This document shows, in pieces, positions 41,260 to 52,154 of a stretch of 60,000 bases of DNA (its first letter is position 1; each line of letters opens with the position of its first letter). The position numbers were made by a program, and so were the translations under genes. The notes beneath the pieces were generated by a model. The model did not search any database and was not told the DNA's origin. It saw nothing but the letters and a program-made list of their open reading frames with translations. This DNA is from Cryptomeria japonica (lineage: Eukaryota > Streptophyta > Pinopsida > Cupressales > Cupressaceae): NCBI RefSeq assembly GCF_030272615.1, contig NC_081410.1, forward strand, positions 572,769,241 to 572,829,240, in the 5' to 3' direction.

Positions 41260-41436
41260 AATTAAATAAATAAAGATTTATTTAATTAATAGAAGAAGTG
41301 GGGTCAGTTAAATAAATAAGATATTTATTTAATTTAGGAAAAGGGGAATTTAAATAAATAAAGGTATTTATTTAAATGAGAAATAAGGCTAGAAGAGGAT
41401 AACTAAATTAATTAAATAAATATATTTATTTAATTA
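41260..41436. repeat. Four AT-rich palindromes in the Gy-1 LTR
   Basis: 41260-41287, 41308-41332, 41348-41377 and 41409-41436 each pair TTAAATAAAT with ATTTATTTAA around a centre of 0-4 bases. The last is a perfect 28-base palindrome. Confidence 0.95.
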
Positions 41437-41461
41437 GACATGACAATTTTAGGTGTCTACA

Positions 41462-41478
41462 TTTTGCGCCTCTTTGAG
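41462..41478 (-). other. Gy-1 polypurine tract
   Basis: Minus strand TCAAAGAGGCGCAAAA next to TGTAGACACC; Gy-2 has TCAAAGAGGGGCAAAA in the same place (56185-56202). Confidence 0.75.
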
Positions 41479-42196
41479 ACAATGCAGCTTGTCACATTGT
41501 TTCAAAGAAGATAATATGAACTGATACAAAGTTGCCCCAAGATGGGAATGATATGCCCCCTCGAGAGAGTGGATGAAAATGTTTGAAAAGAATGCAGACA
41601 ATGTCTTGATAAAAAAGAAAGGCTAGAATGGACCAACTAGATAGAGTGATAGAGTCACGAGATAAAGAAGACTAACTCAGGAGACTAGGCTAGGGCTAGG
41701 GATAGAGTTAGAGCAGTCTATAAGATAGACCATGAGGGCAAAACATCCTCATTGTCATCCACACATCTAAGAAATCAGAGTGTAGAGAAAGAATAGAGCA
41801 GCAGCAATTAGCAGCGATGGCATTGGCTCACAAATTCGATTGTGTTCACCATTTTCAGAGGCCACCAAATGCAGGAGAGCTAGTAAGTACCACCAAACCT
41901 CCTTGTACTTTGTCACATTAAATGTTGTCATAAATTAATGTTAGGTAGCACATTTAATGCATTTTAGATATGTCAAACAGAGGCAAAAAATGCTAAGGCA
42001 GATCTGGGTTGGCTAGGCGCGTTTGGGTTGGCTGGGTGCATTTGTGTTTGTGCTAGGCGCGTCTATGAATGTAAAGGCATCTCTATTAGATGTGAGTAAT
42101 TCTATGTTGTGCAAGCATGCCTATGCTATATGGGCATGTTTATGTAGTCTGTAAGCACATTTATGTCATAGAGGCAAGTTTATATCTTCAAGGTTG
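41479..42196. other. Gy-1 region between polypurine tract and hairpin array, no gene
   Basis: The first 130 bases match Gy-2 56203-56320 (TTTGAG, then TTGTTTCAAAGAA and ATGCCCCCTC). Near 42010-42060 GGCTAGGCGCGT is repeated twice. No ORF of note. Confidence 0.6.
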
Positions 42197-42672
42197 AATT
42201 GACAGTTCTGTGATGAACATACGCTGTCGATTGGAAAGTTGCTAAGAGGATACACTCAAGCAAGTCCTCTAGGGAAGACCAGAATAGCAGATAGGGCTAG
42301 GATTGACAATTATGTGATAGAACATACATTGCCAATTAGGAAACTACTCAAGAGGATACACTCAAGCAGAGGCCCTAGGATAGGATAGATCAAGGCACTT
42401 TGTGATGAATAGGGAATGCCAAAACATAGTACTATGTGATGAACACGGAGTACTAAAAAGAGAAGCACTTAGTGAGGAACAGGGAGTACAAAACACATAG
42501 TACTTTGTGATGAATAGGGAGTACCACTGGGATAAACAACAACACTTTGTTATGAACAAGAAGTGCCACTAGGATAAAAAGCAACACTTTATGATGAACA
42601 TGGAGTGTCACTAGGATAGAGTACCATAAGCACTAGGATAATAAGCAGCATTTTGTGATGAACAGGGAATGC
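42197..42672 (+). repeat. Array of nine short hairpin units with a constant loop and changing stems
   Basis: Each unit has a 5-9 bp stem around a loop close to TTGTGATGAACAGGG. Stems: AATTGACAG/CTGTCGATT (42197-42232), ATTGACAAT/ATTGCCAAT (42302-42336), GGCA/TGCC (42394-42420), TAGTACT/AGTACTA (42427-42455), GCACT/AGTAC with one mismatch (42465-42489), GTACT/AGTAC (42500-42524), CACTT/AAGTG (42543-42565), ACACT/AGTGT (42584-42608) and GCATT/AATGC (42648-42672). The stem text differs from unit to unit, but the two arms change together. The array lies directly before the antisense plant-mobile-domain gene. Confidence 0.85.
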
Positions 42673-42699
42673 CACTATGATTGAAATAGTTGATTTGCT

Positions 42700-44590
42700 T
42701 GACTGCATGAGGACCTACCTATACTAGAGTCACGAGAGAGATTCCCATCGACTCAGAGTTTGTGAGAAGAGCTGACAGTCGAGGAGAGAGCAGCAGTTGA
42801 GGCTATGGGACTGTGACATTTTATTTGTGCTTGAGTTTCGGGTGACATGGGGTTGCTGACTGTGCTGGCTGAGAGATGGCACTCAAAGACATGTACGTTT
42901 CATTTTCCTATGGGTGAGTTGATAGTCACCTTTGAGGATGTGTATAGGATACTACAGATACCGATCAATGGGGAGTTGATTCTTTACAATTGAGAGGGAG
43001 ATAGGGATGCACTGAAATGAGTGTTCCAAGATCCAGGATTGGAGATGATGGCCGAACACATGGCTTGGGATACCATGACATGAACAGGATTAGCACTACC
43101 AGCATTGTTGGCAGGAGTGATCAGTGGGTTCCTATGTCCAGATAGGGTGACATGAGGATTGGCTGTGGGTTGAGGTGGTACACTGGAGACATTGGTGACA
43201 GAGCACTCCAGGTTTGCATGGGGACCATGTCTGCTGGCACACTTGTATTATGAGTTACATCAGTTTGTATACCATGGGTTAGCAAGATTGGGTTGTAGAT
43301 TTACACTATTGCAGGTGTGGCATATGAGCATCTACCAGTGATATGACCAATTCATTTTAGAGGCAGGGGCCATGCACATAGTTTTGTGCATCTATATTAT
43401 ATGATTACATCTCAGCCACAGATTGGGAGATTAGAGTACTAGTGGGGTCATTGATGAGATCGACACTGTAGAATGGAGGTTTTACCAAGAGTGTGAGGAG
43501 TAGGAGGATGAAGCAGTGGAGCTTCCATATGTGTTTAGGAGCAAGTATCTGATTGGGTGGATGCCATATGTTCTTGAGAGGCAGTTTAGTAGGATACATC
43601 GGATGTCATGGGGTTTTGGGATGTATTCTCGCATAGTGAGAGATCAGGTGCACTTTGGGCCATTATTGTCTTATGATCAAGCAGTGATGCAGCTGGTAGA
43701 GATGATGCCCTTTCTTTGGGATATGTGGCTAGAGATAGAGGATGCAGGGATGGATGAAGAGTCTATTGCATATTGGGCAGAGCATCCATTTCCATGATTG
43801 ACGGATCTAGGGGAGCCGATAGATGGAGATGGCAGAGGTGATGGGGATGATGATGGAGATGGCAGAGGTAGAGGCTGATGGAGGAGGTGGGGTGTAGTAG
43901 GAGAGAGGAGAGTGGATTTGAGGAGAGAGGGTGGAGATGAGAGGTAGATTTGGTAGGCTCACATAGTGAGGGGTAGAGGTGGATTGCCTTTATAGGTACT
44001 AGCAACACAGGTTCCCAAACAGGGACAAGGATAGGGACAGGGACAAGGATAGAGACAGGGATAGGGGAAGTCACAAGAGTAGCCACAAGTACAATGATAG
44101 GGTGAGGGGGAGAGGAGGAGGATGAGTTACTAACTTTGAGGGAGACCTGCTAGGGACAGGCAGATGAGATCCAGGATCTCAAGTAGGAGAGGGATAGGCT
44201 CAAGAGACAACTAAGGGATACTGAGCAGGAGAGGGATCAAGCTATCCAATGTTATACAGAGGTTGAGACAACACTGAGGGCAGGGAGACATGCAGCAGAG
44301 GACATAGGAGCTAGATACACCTATGTTTTGTGAGTTAGGGAGGAGATAGGCTACTAGAGAGACCTATACTATGGAGCAGTGCCACCAAATCAACGGGCTA
44401 GGAGCTTCCATAGACTATCGTAGATAGCAACGACCACTAGAGGGAGGGACAAGAGATAGGCATTGAGCGGTGGGCTCATGGGTCCTCCACCAGCACTAGA
44501 GAGAGGGGACAGGAGAGATGATCCTGGGGCGGGTTCTTCCAGGGTCCAGACTCCGTCGAGGCCAGCCGGCTCCGAGGGAAGGAGTTCATC
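42700..44590 (+). pseudogene. Plant mobile domain (PMD, aminotransferase-like) gene, antisense to Gy-1, decayed
   Basis: Reading through stops gives a full plant mobile domain: GLLTVLAERWHSKTCTFHFP and MGELIVTFEDVYRILQIPIN (42855-42965), then LALPALLAGVISGFL, EHSRFAWGPCLLAHLYYELH, LLQVWHMSIYQ, and after 43440 VEWRFYQE, VFRSKYLIGWMPYVLERQF and IAYWAEHPFP to a stop at 43797. A coiled-coil-like tail follows (DRLKRQLRDTEQERDQA near 44190-44240). This is the domain of the MAIL1/MAIN proteins, also known inside transposable elements. About nine of ten in-frame stops are TGA where Arg (CGA) would fit. The gene runs opposite to the Gy-1 integrase. A captured host gene and an ancestral extra ORF are both possible. 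Confidence 0.8.
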
Positions 44591-46280
44591 ATAGCCTTAG
44601 AGGGCTCCCTATGTATCAGTTTTGTACCATTTTGTATGATGAAACCTTCGGGTGATTGTAGCCATATAATTTTGACATCATTGTATCATGACACTTATGA
44701 TTATATATATATACAAGAGTCATCCTTGTGGCAACTATATGCATGTGTACCTATGTGATGCTTTTATATGTTTCATGATGTATGTGTCTATGTACTTGAT
44801 GAAATGCAATATTTTTGTTCTTTTATGTTTTATATGTTATGCATATGTGAATGTGAATGTATGAAATGTAGATGAATATGATAATGCGAATGATTATTTA
44901 CATGATGAAAATGTAAAATATGCTAACATGTGTTGTGTGCAGGATGTGATGCAATTGCGATATCTATATGTATGTATGATATGCTAACATGTGGTAATGC
45001 AGGTGCAACTACATGAAATGAAAATGTTTTTGGTGTGTCATTATACTTAGTCATGTGATAGGAGGCTACATGGACTTAGGAAGGATGATGAAAGTCAATC
45101 AAGAAAGGGGGATGGAAGATAGAAGATATGAAAGTGAATGAGCTTCTTGTGTGTTATCATCATTGAGCTTTATTATGGCAAATAGGTTATGACAATCCAG
45201 ACATATGTTCAACCTAGAAAGTCATTGTACCCATTTGCATGGAGATAAGACAATTGCAAACAAGGAATACCCTAGTTCATACTAGACCCACAGTATCCTC
45301 ATATCCTTGGACAAGTCATAGCATAACTAAGAGAAAAATCCACAGACAACAAAATAAAAAATAGGTGATGATACCCCATCCTCGCCTTTCTAGTCAAAGA
45401 CATCCTGGAGATAGAATCTCTAGTCAAAGACATCCTGGAAAAGCTAAAAGACATGTCACCAAAAAGATAAAAATCAAAAGAAAACCAAGACTTGACACCA
45501 ACATCCACTGTAGTCCTCAAGTTTAGTGTCTCTTGTTACTTGTATAAGTCTTATTTGATTGTGGTCACAATGTTTACTTTCACGAAAAGGATATATAGCA
45601 CTAAACCATAATGTTGTGTGAGTCTATTGAAGGATTAGATTTGTTGAAGCCCATTGTTGTTGTGTCTCATCTGAAACTGACAAAATCCATGAAACTGACA
45701 CTTTATTGCAAAGAAGGTAGAACTTTATTGTGGACCAGCAATGCAAATGTTTCTTTATTGTGAATTGTGTGCAGATAGACTGAAGAAAATTGGAAGAAAC
45801 TGTACTTCTCAGAATGTGTGATGCTCTTAGTTTCACACCCATCACTAGATGTAGGATTTGCCTTAGCCACATATAGGAGCTGATTTATTATGGATGGAAA
45901 GGGGTGAAAAGGAAGGATTATTATGGATGGCTAACCAATCTTGGGTAGATCAATAACAAGCCATGATGGGAATGGGTAAGTTTGCTATGAATGAATAGGT
46001 TGTGAGTGTGTGCAAAGTGAAATGATGAAAGTGAATCCTGAAGGAGGGAGGAGAAATGTCTCTACACATGGCACCGATAACCCAATTTTCACCATGGTAC
46101 TTGCCCAGGGTGCCACCGAAATGGTTTCCACCATTGGAGGAATTTATTTCTCTTTACTTTTTTGAATTTTTTTGATGTTTTTGTGTCACAAGGTGCCTAT
46201 TTGCTAGGTTTTCACCAAGTAACGGTATTTTATTTTTATGATTTGTTTTTTGTATTTTTGAATTAGGATATTCTGAAGAG
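44591..46280. other. Gy-1 region between PMD gene and integrase, no gene seen
   Basis: AT-rich with ATG/TATG-rich low complexity at 44750-45010. A repeated CTCTAGTCAAAGACATCCTGG lies near 45395-45440 (unit about 33 bases, two copies). TTTTCACC and GTGCCTATTTGC text near 46095 and 46195 recurs in Gy-2 near 58200. Confidence 0.6.
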
Positions 46281-47285
46281 TTATGTGTAAAACTTGTGAA
46301 TGTGCATGTTGTTGATAGGGTCCTCCAAAGGTTCTCCCTCAGGAGTCAAAAGTTGATATGCACCGAATCCATAGACTATTGTAATGATGTAAGGACCAAG
46401 CCAATTTGGGTTGAACTTGCCCTTCTCCTCTCTATCTTGTTGATTTTCAAGATTTTCTCTAAGAACTAAGTCACCTACCTCAAATGTGTGAGGCTTGACT
46501 TTATGATTGTAAATGCGACTCATTCGTTGTTGATAAGCCTTGAGATGATTAAAAGTAGTTTGTCTTCATTCATCCAATAGTTCAAGTTCCTGTAAATGAG
46601 AGACCCTGTAGTCTTCATCACTAATAATGTTTTGCAAAGAGACTCGTAAAGAGGGTAACTCAACCTCAATAAGCAAGATAGCTTCAGTGCCATAGACAAG
46701 TGAATAAGGTGTGGCTCTTGTAGGTGTGCGAACACTTGTGTGGTAAGCCCAAAGTGCAAGACTAAGTTTGATATGCCAATTGTGGCTAGCATCATCAACT
46801 GTCTTTTTTAGGATTTTAAGAATGGTTTTATTTGACGCATCAGCTTGGTTGTTACCTTGGGGGTAATAGGGTGTGGAGAAACAATGGATAATATGGAAGC
46901 AATTACAAAGTTCATGAACATCTTGATTTTTGAAGGGATGCCCATTATCAGTGATGATGGAAATAGGAATATCGTATCGACAAATAATGTAGTTGAGAAT
47001 GAATGTAGCAATCTATTTTCTAGTGACTTGTGTAAGAGGAATGACTTCAATCCATTTTGTGAAGTACTTTGTGGTGGTGATGATGAATTTGTGGCCATTG
47101 GAGGAAGGAGGATGAATCTTGCCTATGAGATCGAGTCCCCATTTGCAAGGTCCAAGGAGTCGCAATTGGTTGAAGTTCTTGCGCTGGCCCATGAATGAGG
47201 TCTCCATGAAGTTGAGATTATTTACATTTCTTGATAAATTGATATGAGTCTTTTTCCATATTGGGCTAGTAATATCCAATCCTAA
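46281..47285 (-). pseudogene. Gy-1 Ty3/gypsy integrase, broken; catalytic Glu replaced by Asp
   Basis: The minus strand reads GLDLIGKIHPPSSNGHKF (first catalytic Asp) near 47150, a stop at 47012, IITDNGHPFKNQDVHELC (second Asp) near 46965, and STPYYPQGNNQADASNKTI near 46870. In gypsy integrases the last motif has Glu (QAEAS); here it is Asp. Then LWAYHTSVRTPTRATPYSLVYG, a frameshift, and a GPY/F-type C-terminus: VKPHTFEVGDLVLREN and NWLGPYIITIVYG, with GAYQL, to a stop at 46281. Upstream domains are missing. Confidence 0.9.
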
Positions 47286-47386
47286 TGAGTTTCTTGGCTA
47301 AGGCACTAATACATTTGGCCTAAAATTCTGACGGAGAAGGTATATTGTGATCAAATTTGATTTTTTATGAAAAAATACCTGATTTT

Positions 47387-47492
47387 GTTAGAATTTCGAT
47401 GATAATGCATCATTTGGTTTTGACGAAGAAGGAATTGGAAATGACATTTGGGTTTTTTTAGAAAAAGTGCCCGCATTCATCGAAATTCTGAC
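47387..47492. repeat. Inverted repeat with about 20-bp arms
   Basis: GTTAGAATTTCGATGATAATGC at 47387-47408, against the reverse complement of 47473-47492, matches except one base and a 2-base gap, around a 64-base spacer. Confidence 0.85.
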
Positions 47493-47540
47493 AACCGTGT
47501 GCATTACTTAAAAAAAAAAAAAAGACCAAGTCATTTCATA

Positions 47541-47628
47541 AATCCCGCCTCTTCGTCCCATCTACCTCTGTCATTACAAAATCCCGCCTCTTCATCCCAC
47601 CTCTGCCATTACAAAATCCTGCCTCTGT
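47541..47628 (+). repeat. Tandem repeat, unit 35-39 bases, 2.4 copies
   Basis: AATCCCGCCTCTTCATCCCA-type units start at 47541, 47580 and 47615. Confidence 0.85.
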
Positions 47629-50600
47629 AGGGAACCTGTGGGTTTAATCATCAACTATCCTAGCTATCTACTACTAGTGATCCAGCCATAGAATGAAGTG
47701 GTGCTACAGGAGCAGCTATACCAGGATACCAGGTGATAGGAAACTTTCAAGCTTCATGGTAGGAATTTTGTTATGTTTTTTTGTTTGTCATCTGTTTAGG
47801 GGCATTTTCAAGTCTAGGCATTATTTAATGTAATAAGGGCATGTTTTGGGCCCATTTGTAAGCCGTTTGGCATTTTGTTAGGGGTGTATGGGTTTAGGAT
47901 TTAAATAGCAGTTAAAAGCCTTTGCCAGAATAAATCATTGTGTATAAGTGTATAATGTTTAAACCAACATTAGAAAACTGTTTACGGGTCTAGTGTTTGC
48001 AGAACAGTTAAGTAACTATTTGTTTTTTGCTTCTTATTCCCTCCAAATTGATTGGGGATGTGGGTTGGAGGAATTGAAGAGTTAAGTAAATATGCCTCCT
48101 GCTCGCGTGTCTACCATGTGAAGTAGCATGAACACAGTGGAGTGTGGGTAGGAAGAATGTACATTATCATTCTCATGGTCATTTGCAAGAACGGGCTGTA
48201 GGTAGAAGAAGCACCTACATGGTAGGGCAACATCTTTACGTGCTTGTCGTGAGAGTGTGTATGAATGGGAGTTGTGTGGGAATGAGTTTGGGATTGGAGA
48301 TTGAAGTTTGATAGATTGTAGAGTTGTTGAAGTTTCTACTCAACAACATGATGTCATCGCAATAGGTTACCTTGTTCATTTTCCCTCACATCTCATTGTG
48401 TGTTTCAGTCCTCTTGAAGCCTCCCCATCAAGTGGTTCCTCCTATGCCGATTCCAATGAAAGAATCTGGATTGATTACGTGCTCAAGAAGTCACGGGTGG
48501 GGGTCTAGTAAGTCAAGAAGTTATTGTGGGGCCATCCCCCGATGAACACAGAGGAGGGAGGTGGACATAGGTGGTGCAGGAGCACCAAGTGAACCAAGTG
48601 TACCTCTTGGTTCCAATGACCTATATGGGGTCAAATATGAAAATTTTTAATTATATATGGCTTCTTTTGTTAAATAAGGTCTAATGAGATCAATAGCATT
48701 GTAATAAGGTCATTTGACCATTCATGTAACCAAGTTGTCTAGTTGGTCCTAAGAAGGTCTTGATTTGGAAAATACTTTGCAAAATGGTTAAAATTAATGT
48801 AATAATGTACAATTTGGTTCTAAAGGTCCTTTCATGTCTATTTGGACCTATTTGTGTCATTAAAATATCATAGGTTGGGTGTAGGAGTTAAAATTGGCAA
48901 AATTGCTTACATTGTCAAAAATGCTTAAAGCAATTTTTGCATTATAAGAGAAATTAGGAGTTTGTTTGTTAAAACAATTACAAAAGGTGGTTGTAACTGA
49001 TGAGGAGGCTTATAAAACCTATAAAAAGGCCTATCATCATTCATTCATGTTTGTTGTTGATATATGTGAAGAAAAATCAATAAAAATTGAGAAATTCCTG
49101 CACTAAATTCTGGAAATCACCATATTACAGTCTGTTCATGCTTTTGGTTCACCATTAAAACTCATTGATCGACCTTTCTAAATGATTTTGAATTGAAGGG
49201 GAATGAATCTAGTTTCTTGTGCCTTTTGTTTCATTTGATTTGACCAAGTATTGAAGGAGAAATCATAATTTTTGTGAAACCCTGTCAAAACCCTTCCTAG
49301 GGTTAACAGTGTCCTCAAATAATGTAAATCTTTGTTTGTAATTGCTGGAAATCCACCAAAACTGGTGGGAACTTGTAAAATATCATGTATTTTCATATTT
49401 TGGTGTTTTCAGGGGTTCAAGAATGATTTTGGCACGTGCTACTTGAATGTAAGGGACTGATTTCTGAGTCACAGTCTGAAACATAATGGTTTTCATGGGG
49501 TTTGAGTGGTGTGAATGCATCAATGAATCTTGGAGGGTCTAGTGAAGGGAGAGGGAAGTTTTTTAAGGTTACCATTACATGCTACAAAGTTTTTCAAGTT
49601 GTGTTTATACACCTACCAATCAAACCTTGTGACTATCCACTAGACCACATGACTGCTCCAGTTTGATGGCACTTTGTAATCGCTGCATTTTACATGTTAA
49701 GGAGTGAAATTTATGTTGAATGGTGTTGTGAGTGAAGATAATGATGATTAGGAGTCCTATTGGCATGAAACAATTGTTTGATAAGTTAAGGAGTAAACCA
49801 AACCTTGTTGGTATATGACTGTCCTAACCATCACAATGTCTGTCATAAAACAAAAGTACAGTCACGATGCAGATGGTATAACTTTTATTTTAACCATTGG
49901 ATCTTTCTAAGTTTTTTATATGTTTTCCCTAAACAAGTTTTCTAAGTTCTCACCAAAGGGATCTTCCTAAAATTGTCTGGTGTGCAAGTTATGAGTAATT
50001 GAGTTCAGTTCTGTCATAGTTGGCAGCGAGTTCATGTTTTGTATCAAATTTGTTGTATAAGTTGGTCCAAGTCTAAAGAAGTATTAGGAGGAATTAAATG
50101 AGTTGTGTTGGGAGTTTCTTCATGTTTATTATGTCATTAATCCTTCTTGTAATGTATATGGTGCATATGGGTTGTGGCTATACATTGCATGCCTTAAATG
50201 GGGAAGTTGGGATGGGCTGTCCCTAGTTTGTGAGTTTGTGTGTGGATGCTCTGCATCAATAGGTTCCCTATGGGTTTAATCACTGTAGGAAAAAGGCAGG
50301 GTATAATCAGAAAATTCATTGTTATACATATTCAAATATTTAGATTCAAATTTTATTATAGATTTATCAAATTAATTGCCAATAGCAGAGATGGTGAGAA
50401 GTTTCTGTAATATGATATGATCGAATTAAAAGAAGAATTTGTTACAAGACCTAAACCATTGAACAATCCTACAATCATGTTTTAATTAAACACTACATTT
50501 TAAATAATGAACAATATAGTTAGCCTGAAACATATCAATAGTACTTTCCATATTTAAAAAATATCCTAATTAAGGAGAGGAATGACCTAAACCTGTGTGA

Positions 50601-50776
50601 TCGAGTGCCATTATGTAAAATATATCCTAATTATGGATGTTGGTATACATGGTTGTGATAGAAAATCCCTATTGTAGAACCATGAGAGCATTGTGTAGTG
50701 ATTGAGTGCTATTTTTTTCTGGTGTTTTAGAAGGGAGCATAAGTGTACAATTAGGAAGGTGGTATAAAATGGAAAC

Positions 50777-51113
50777 TGAGAGGTATAAGGTTATGAGGTG
50801 TGGGTTAGGATAAGATAGAGAGGTAAGTGATGAAGGATGTAATGGTGAAAGAGTAAGTTAGGATATGTTAGGGGTTTGGAAGGTAGGAAAATGAATGGGG
50901 GGAGATAAAAGGATGTGCAGAATGGGATGGGGTTAGGTAGGTGAAGTAAAAGTAAGTGTGTATGAGGTTAAGGTTTAGGATAGGATGTAGGAAAGTGGAG
51001 GAGGTTAAGATAGGGGATATGAAAGGTATATGGAAGGTAATAATGATAGGAAGTGAGGTAAAGGTTATGAGGTGTGGGTTAGAAAATAGGATGTAGGAAA
51101 TGGAAGGAAGGGT
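50777..51113 (+). other. 337-base stretch with one C on the + strand
   Basis: Between C 50776 and C 51114 only position 50918 is C; the rest is A, G and T, rich in GG and GGG. The phrase AAGGTTATGAGGTGTGGGTT occurs at 50788 and again at 51061. Confidence 0.95.
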
Positions 51114-52154
51114 CATATCACTTTGAGAGTTTTACTCAAGATGAGTAGCCTGAGTATGGACCTCAAATATTACAAGACATGAGTATCCACTTGTAGTAGA
51201 GGAGCATATACTTGCATCTTGGGAGCTTATTAGGAGTTCACCTTGAATTTGGGGAATACACATAGAGGAGATAGAATATTGATCAATACACATTACCTAG
51301 CCTCATCATGCATAAATACAAGAGGTATGGACTATAGCAAGAAAATATCATGAGCCAAAGGATCATATTCAAGAGTTGCTTCATCTCCAATCCTCTACAT
51401 TTTTAAGATCCACAAATGGGGTTGAGGATAAGTCTTGGTTACTTAGCTTGGACTTATGATTTAGGTTGCATCTATATGTGAGCAACCTAAAGGCATAATT
51501 TTCAATGCAATTTTTGAGAGGAGTTGTTTCCACCTTGTGGTACTGGGAGGATAAAATACACCAACTCACATTGGAAACCCTCTCCAGATACCATTTTGGA
51601 GTGCTTCAAAGTTTGTTCTATTTCAAAATATTTTTGATAGAGATGCATAGATGAGTTTCACAATTTACATAATAAGGTTTCATAGTGGCTCAACATGAGA
51701 GTTAGTTTTTGGAGTTCTTGTAGTTTGTAAATTACATTCAAGACAAGTTACTTGTCAATTATTTCATTAGGGGTGGAAAGCCCAAAATTTCAGTTTTCCT
51801 ACACATGGCCAATCCAAATGACTTTAAGTTTGCTATGGAAAAGTCTCTTATGGAAAAGGAGGTACATTGGAGGAAACAAGAGGCATGAGAGAAGTTTGTA
51901 ACCTTGATGAAGGGACTAAAGTGTCCATAGGCCTCCCCATTCTTCAAATGATAATTTACACTTACTATATGATTTACAAAGAAAAACCAAATAGTATCAA
52001 TACTAGGGACAAAGGTCTAGAGCATGGTAGGGGCCATAGGGTAGTCACATTTGACCATCATTGACACAAGGATATTTTAGGTATGAGAGGCTATAGGGCT
52101 ATCAAGTTAGGCCTTCTATGACTCAACAAACTTTTAGGGAAGAATCTAGTGTTT

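Larger units (their letters stand above)
40699..41461 (-). repeat. Gy-1 3' LTR
   Basis: On the minus strand it runs from TGTAGACACC to CGATATACA. It is related to the Gy-2 LTR: the left ends share TCAACCACAAAA at the same offset, and the inner ends share GTCTACA. A minus-strand TATA box (CTATATAAGG) lies at 41085-41094. No second copy is in the window, so the boundary rests on this comparison. Confidence 0.75.
40699..47340 (-). mobile_element. Gy-1: truncated Ty3/gypsy element with an antisense plant-mobile-domain gene
   Basis: 3' LTR 40699-41461, polypurine tract, an antisense gene (42700-44590) and integrase at 46281-47285, all in the order expected between pol and the 3' LTR. Reverse transcriptase, protease, gag and the 5' LTR are missing; the match to integrase-type text fades near 47285-47340. 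Extra antisense ORFs between integrase and 3' LTR are known from plant Ty3/gypsy elements of the Tat group, from memory. Confidence 0.75.

Noticed and set aside
43763-44086. Minus-strand ORF of 107 codons
   Set aside because: It mirrors the repetitive GGTAG/GGGACA-rich tail of the antisense PMD gene and has no family features.
46808-47198. ORFs of 96 (minus) and 117 (plus) codons
   Set aside because: Both are other frames over the gypsy integrase, which is read in a third frame with clear motifs.
48591-48613. 8-bp hairpin GAACCAAG...CTTGGTTC
   Set aside because: Perfect but short and single; expected by chance in 60 kb, and nothing around it gives it a role.
50868-51116. Minus-strand ORF of 82 codons without Gly-type G content
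   Set aside because: It is open only because the strand has almost no G, so stop codons containing G are rare. No protein family look.
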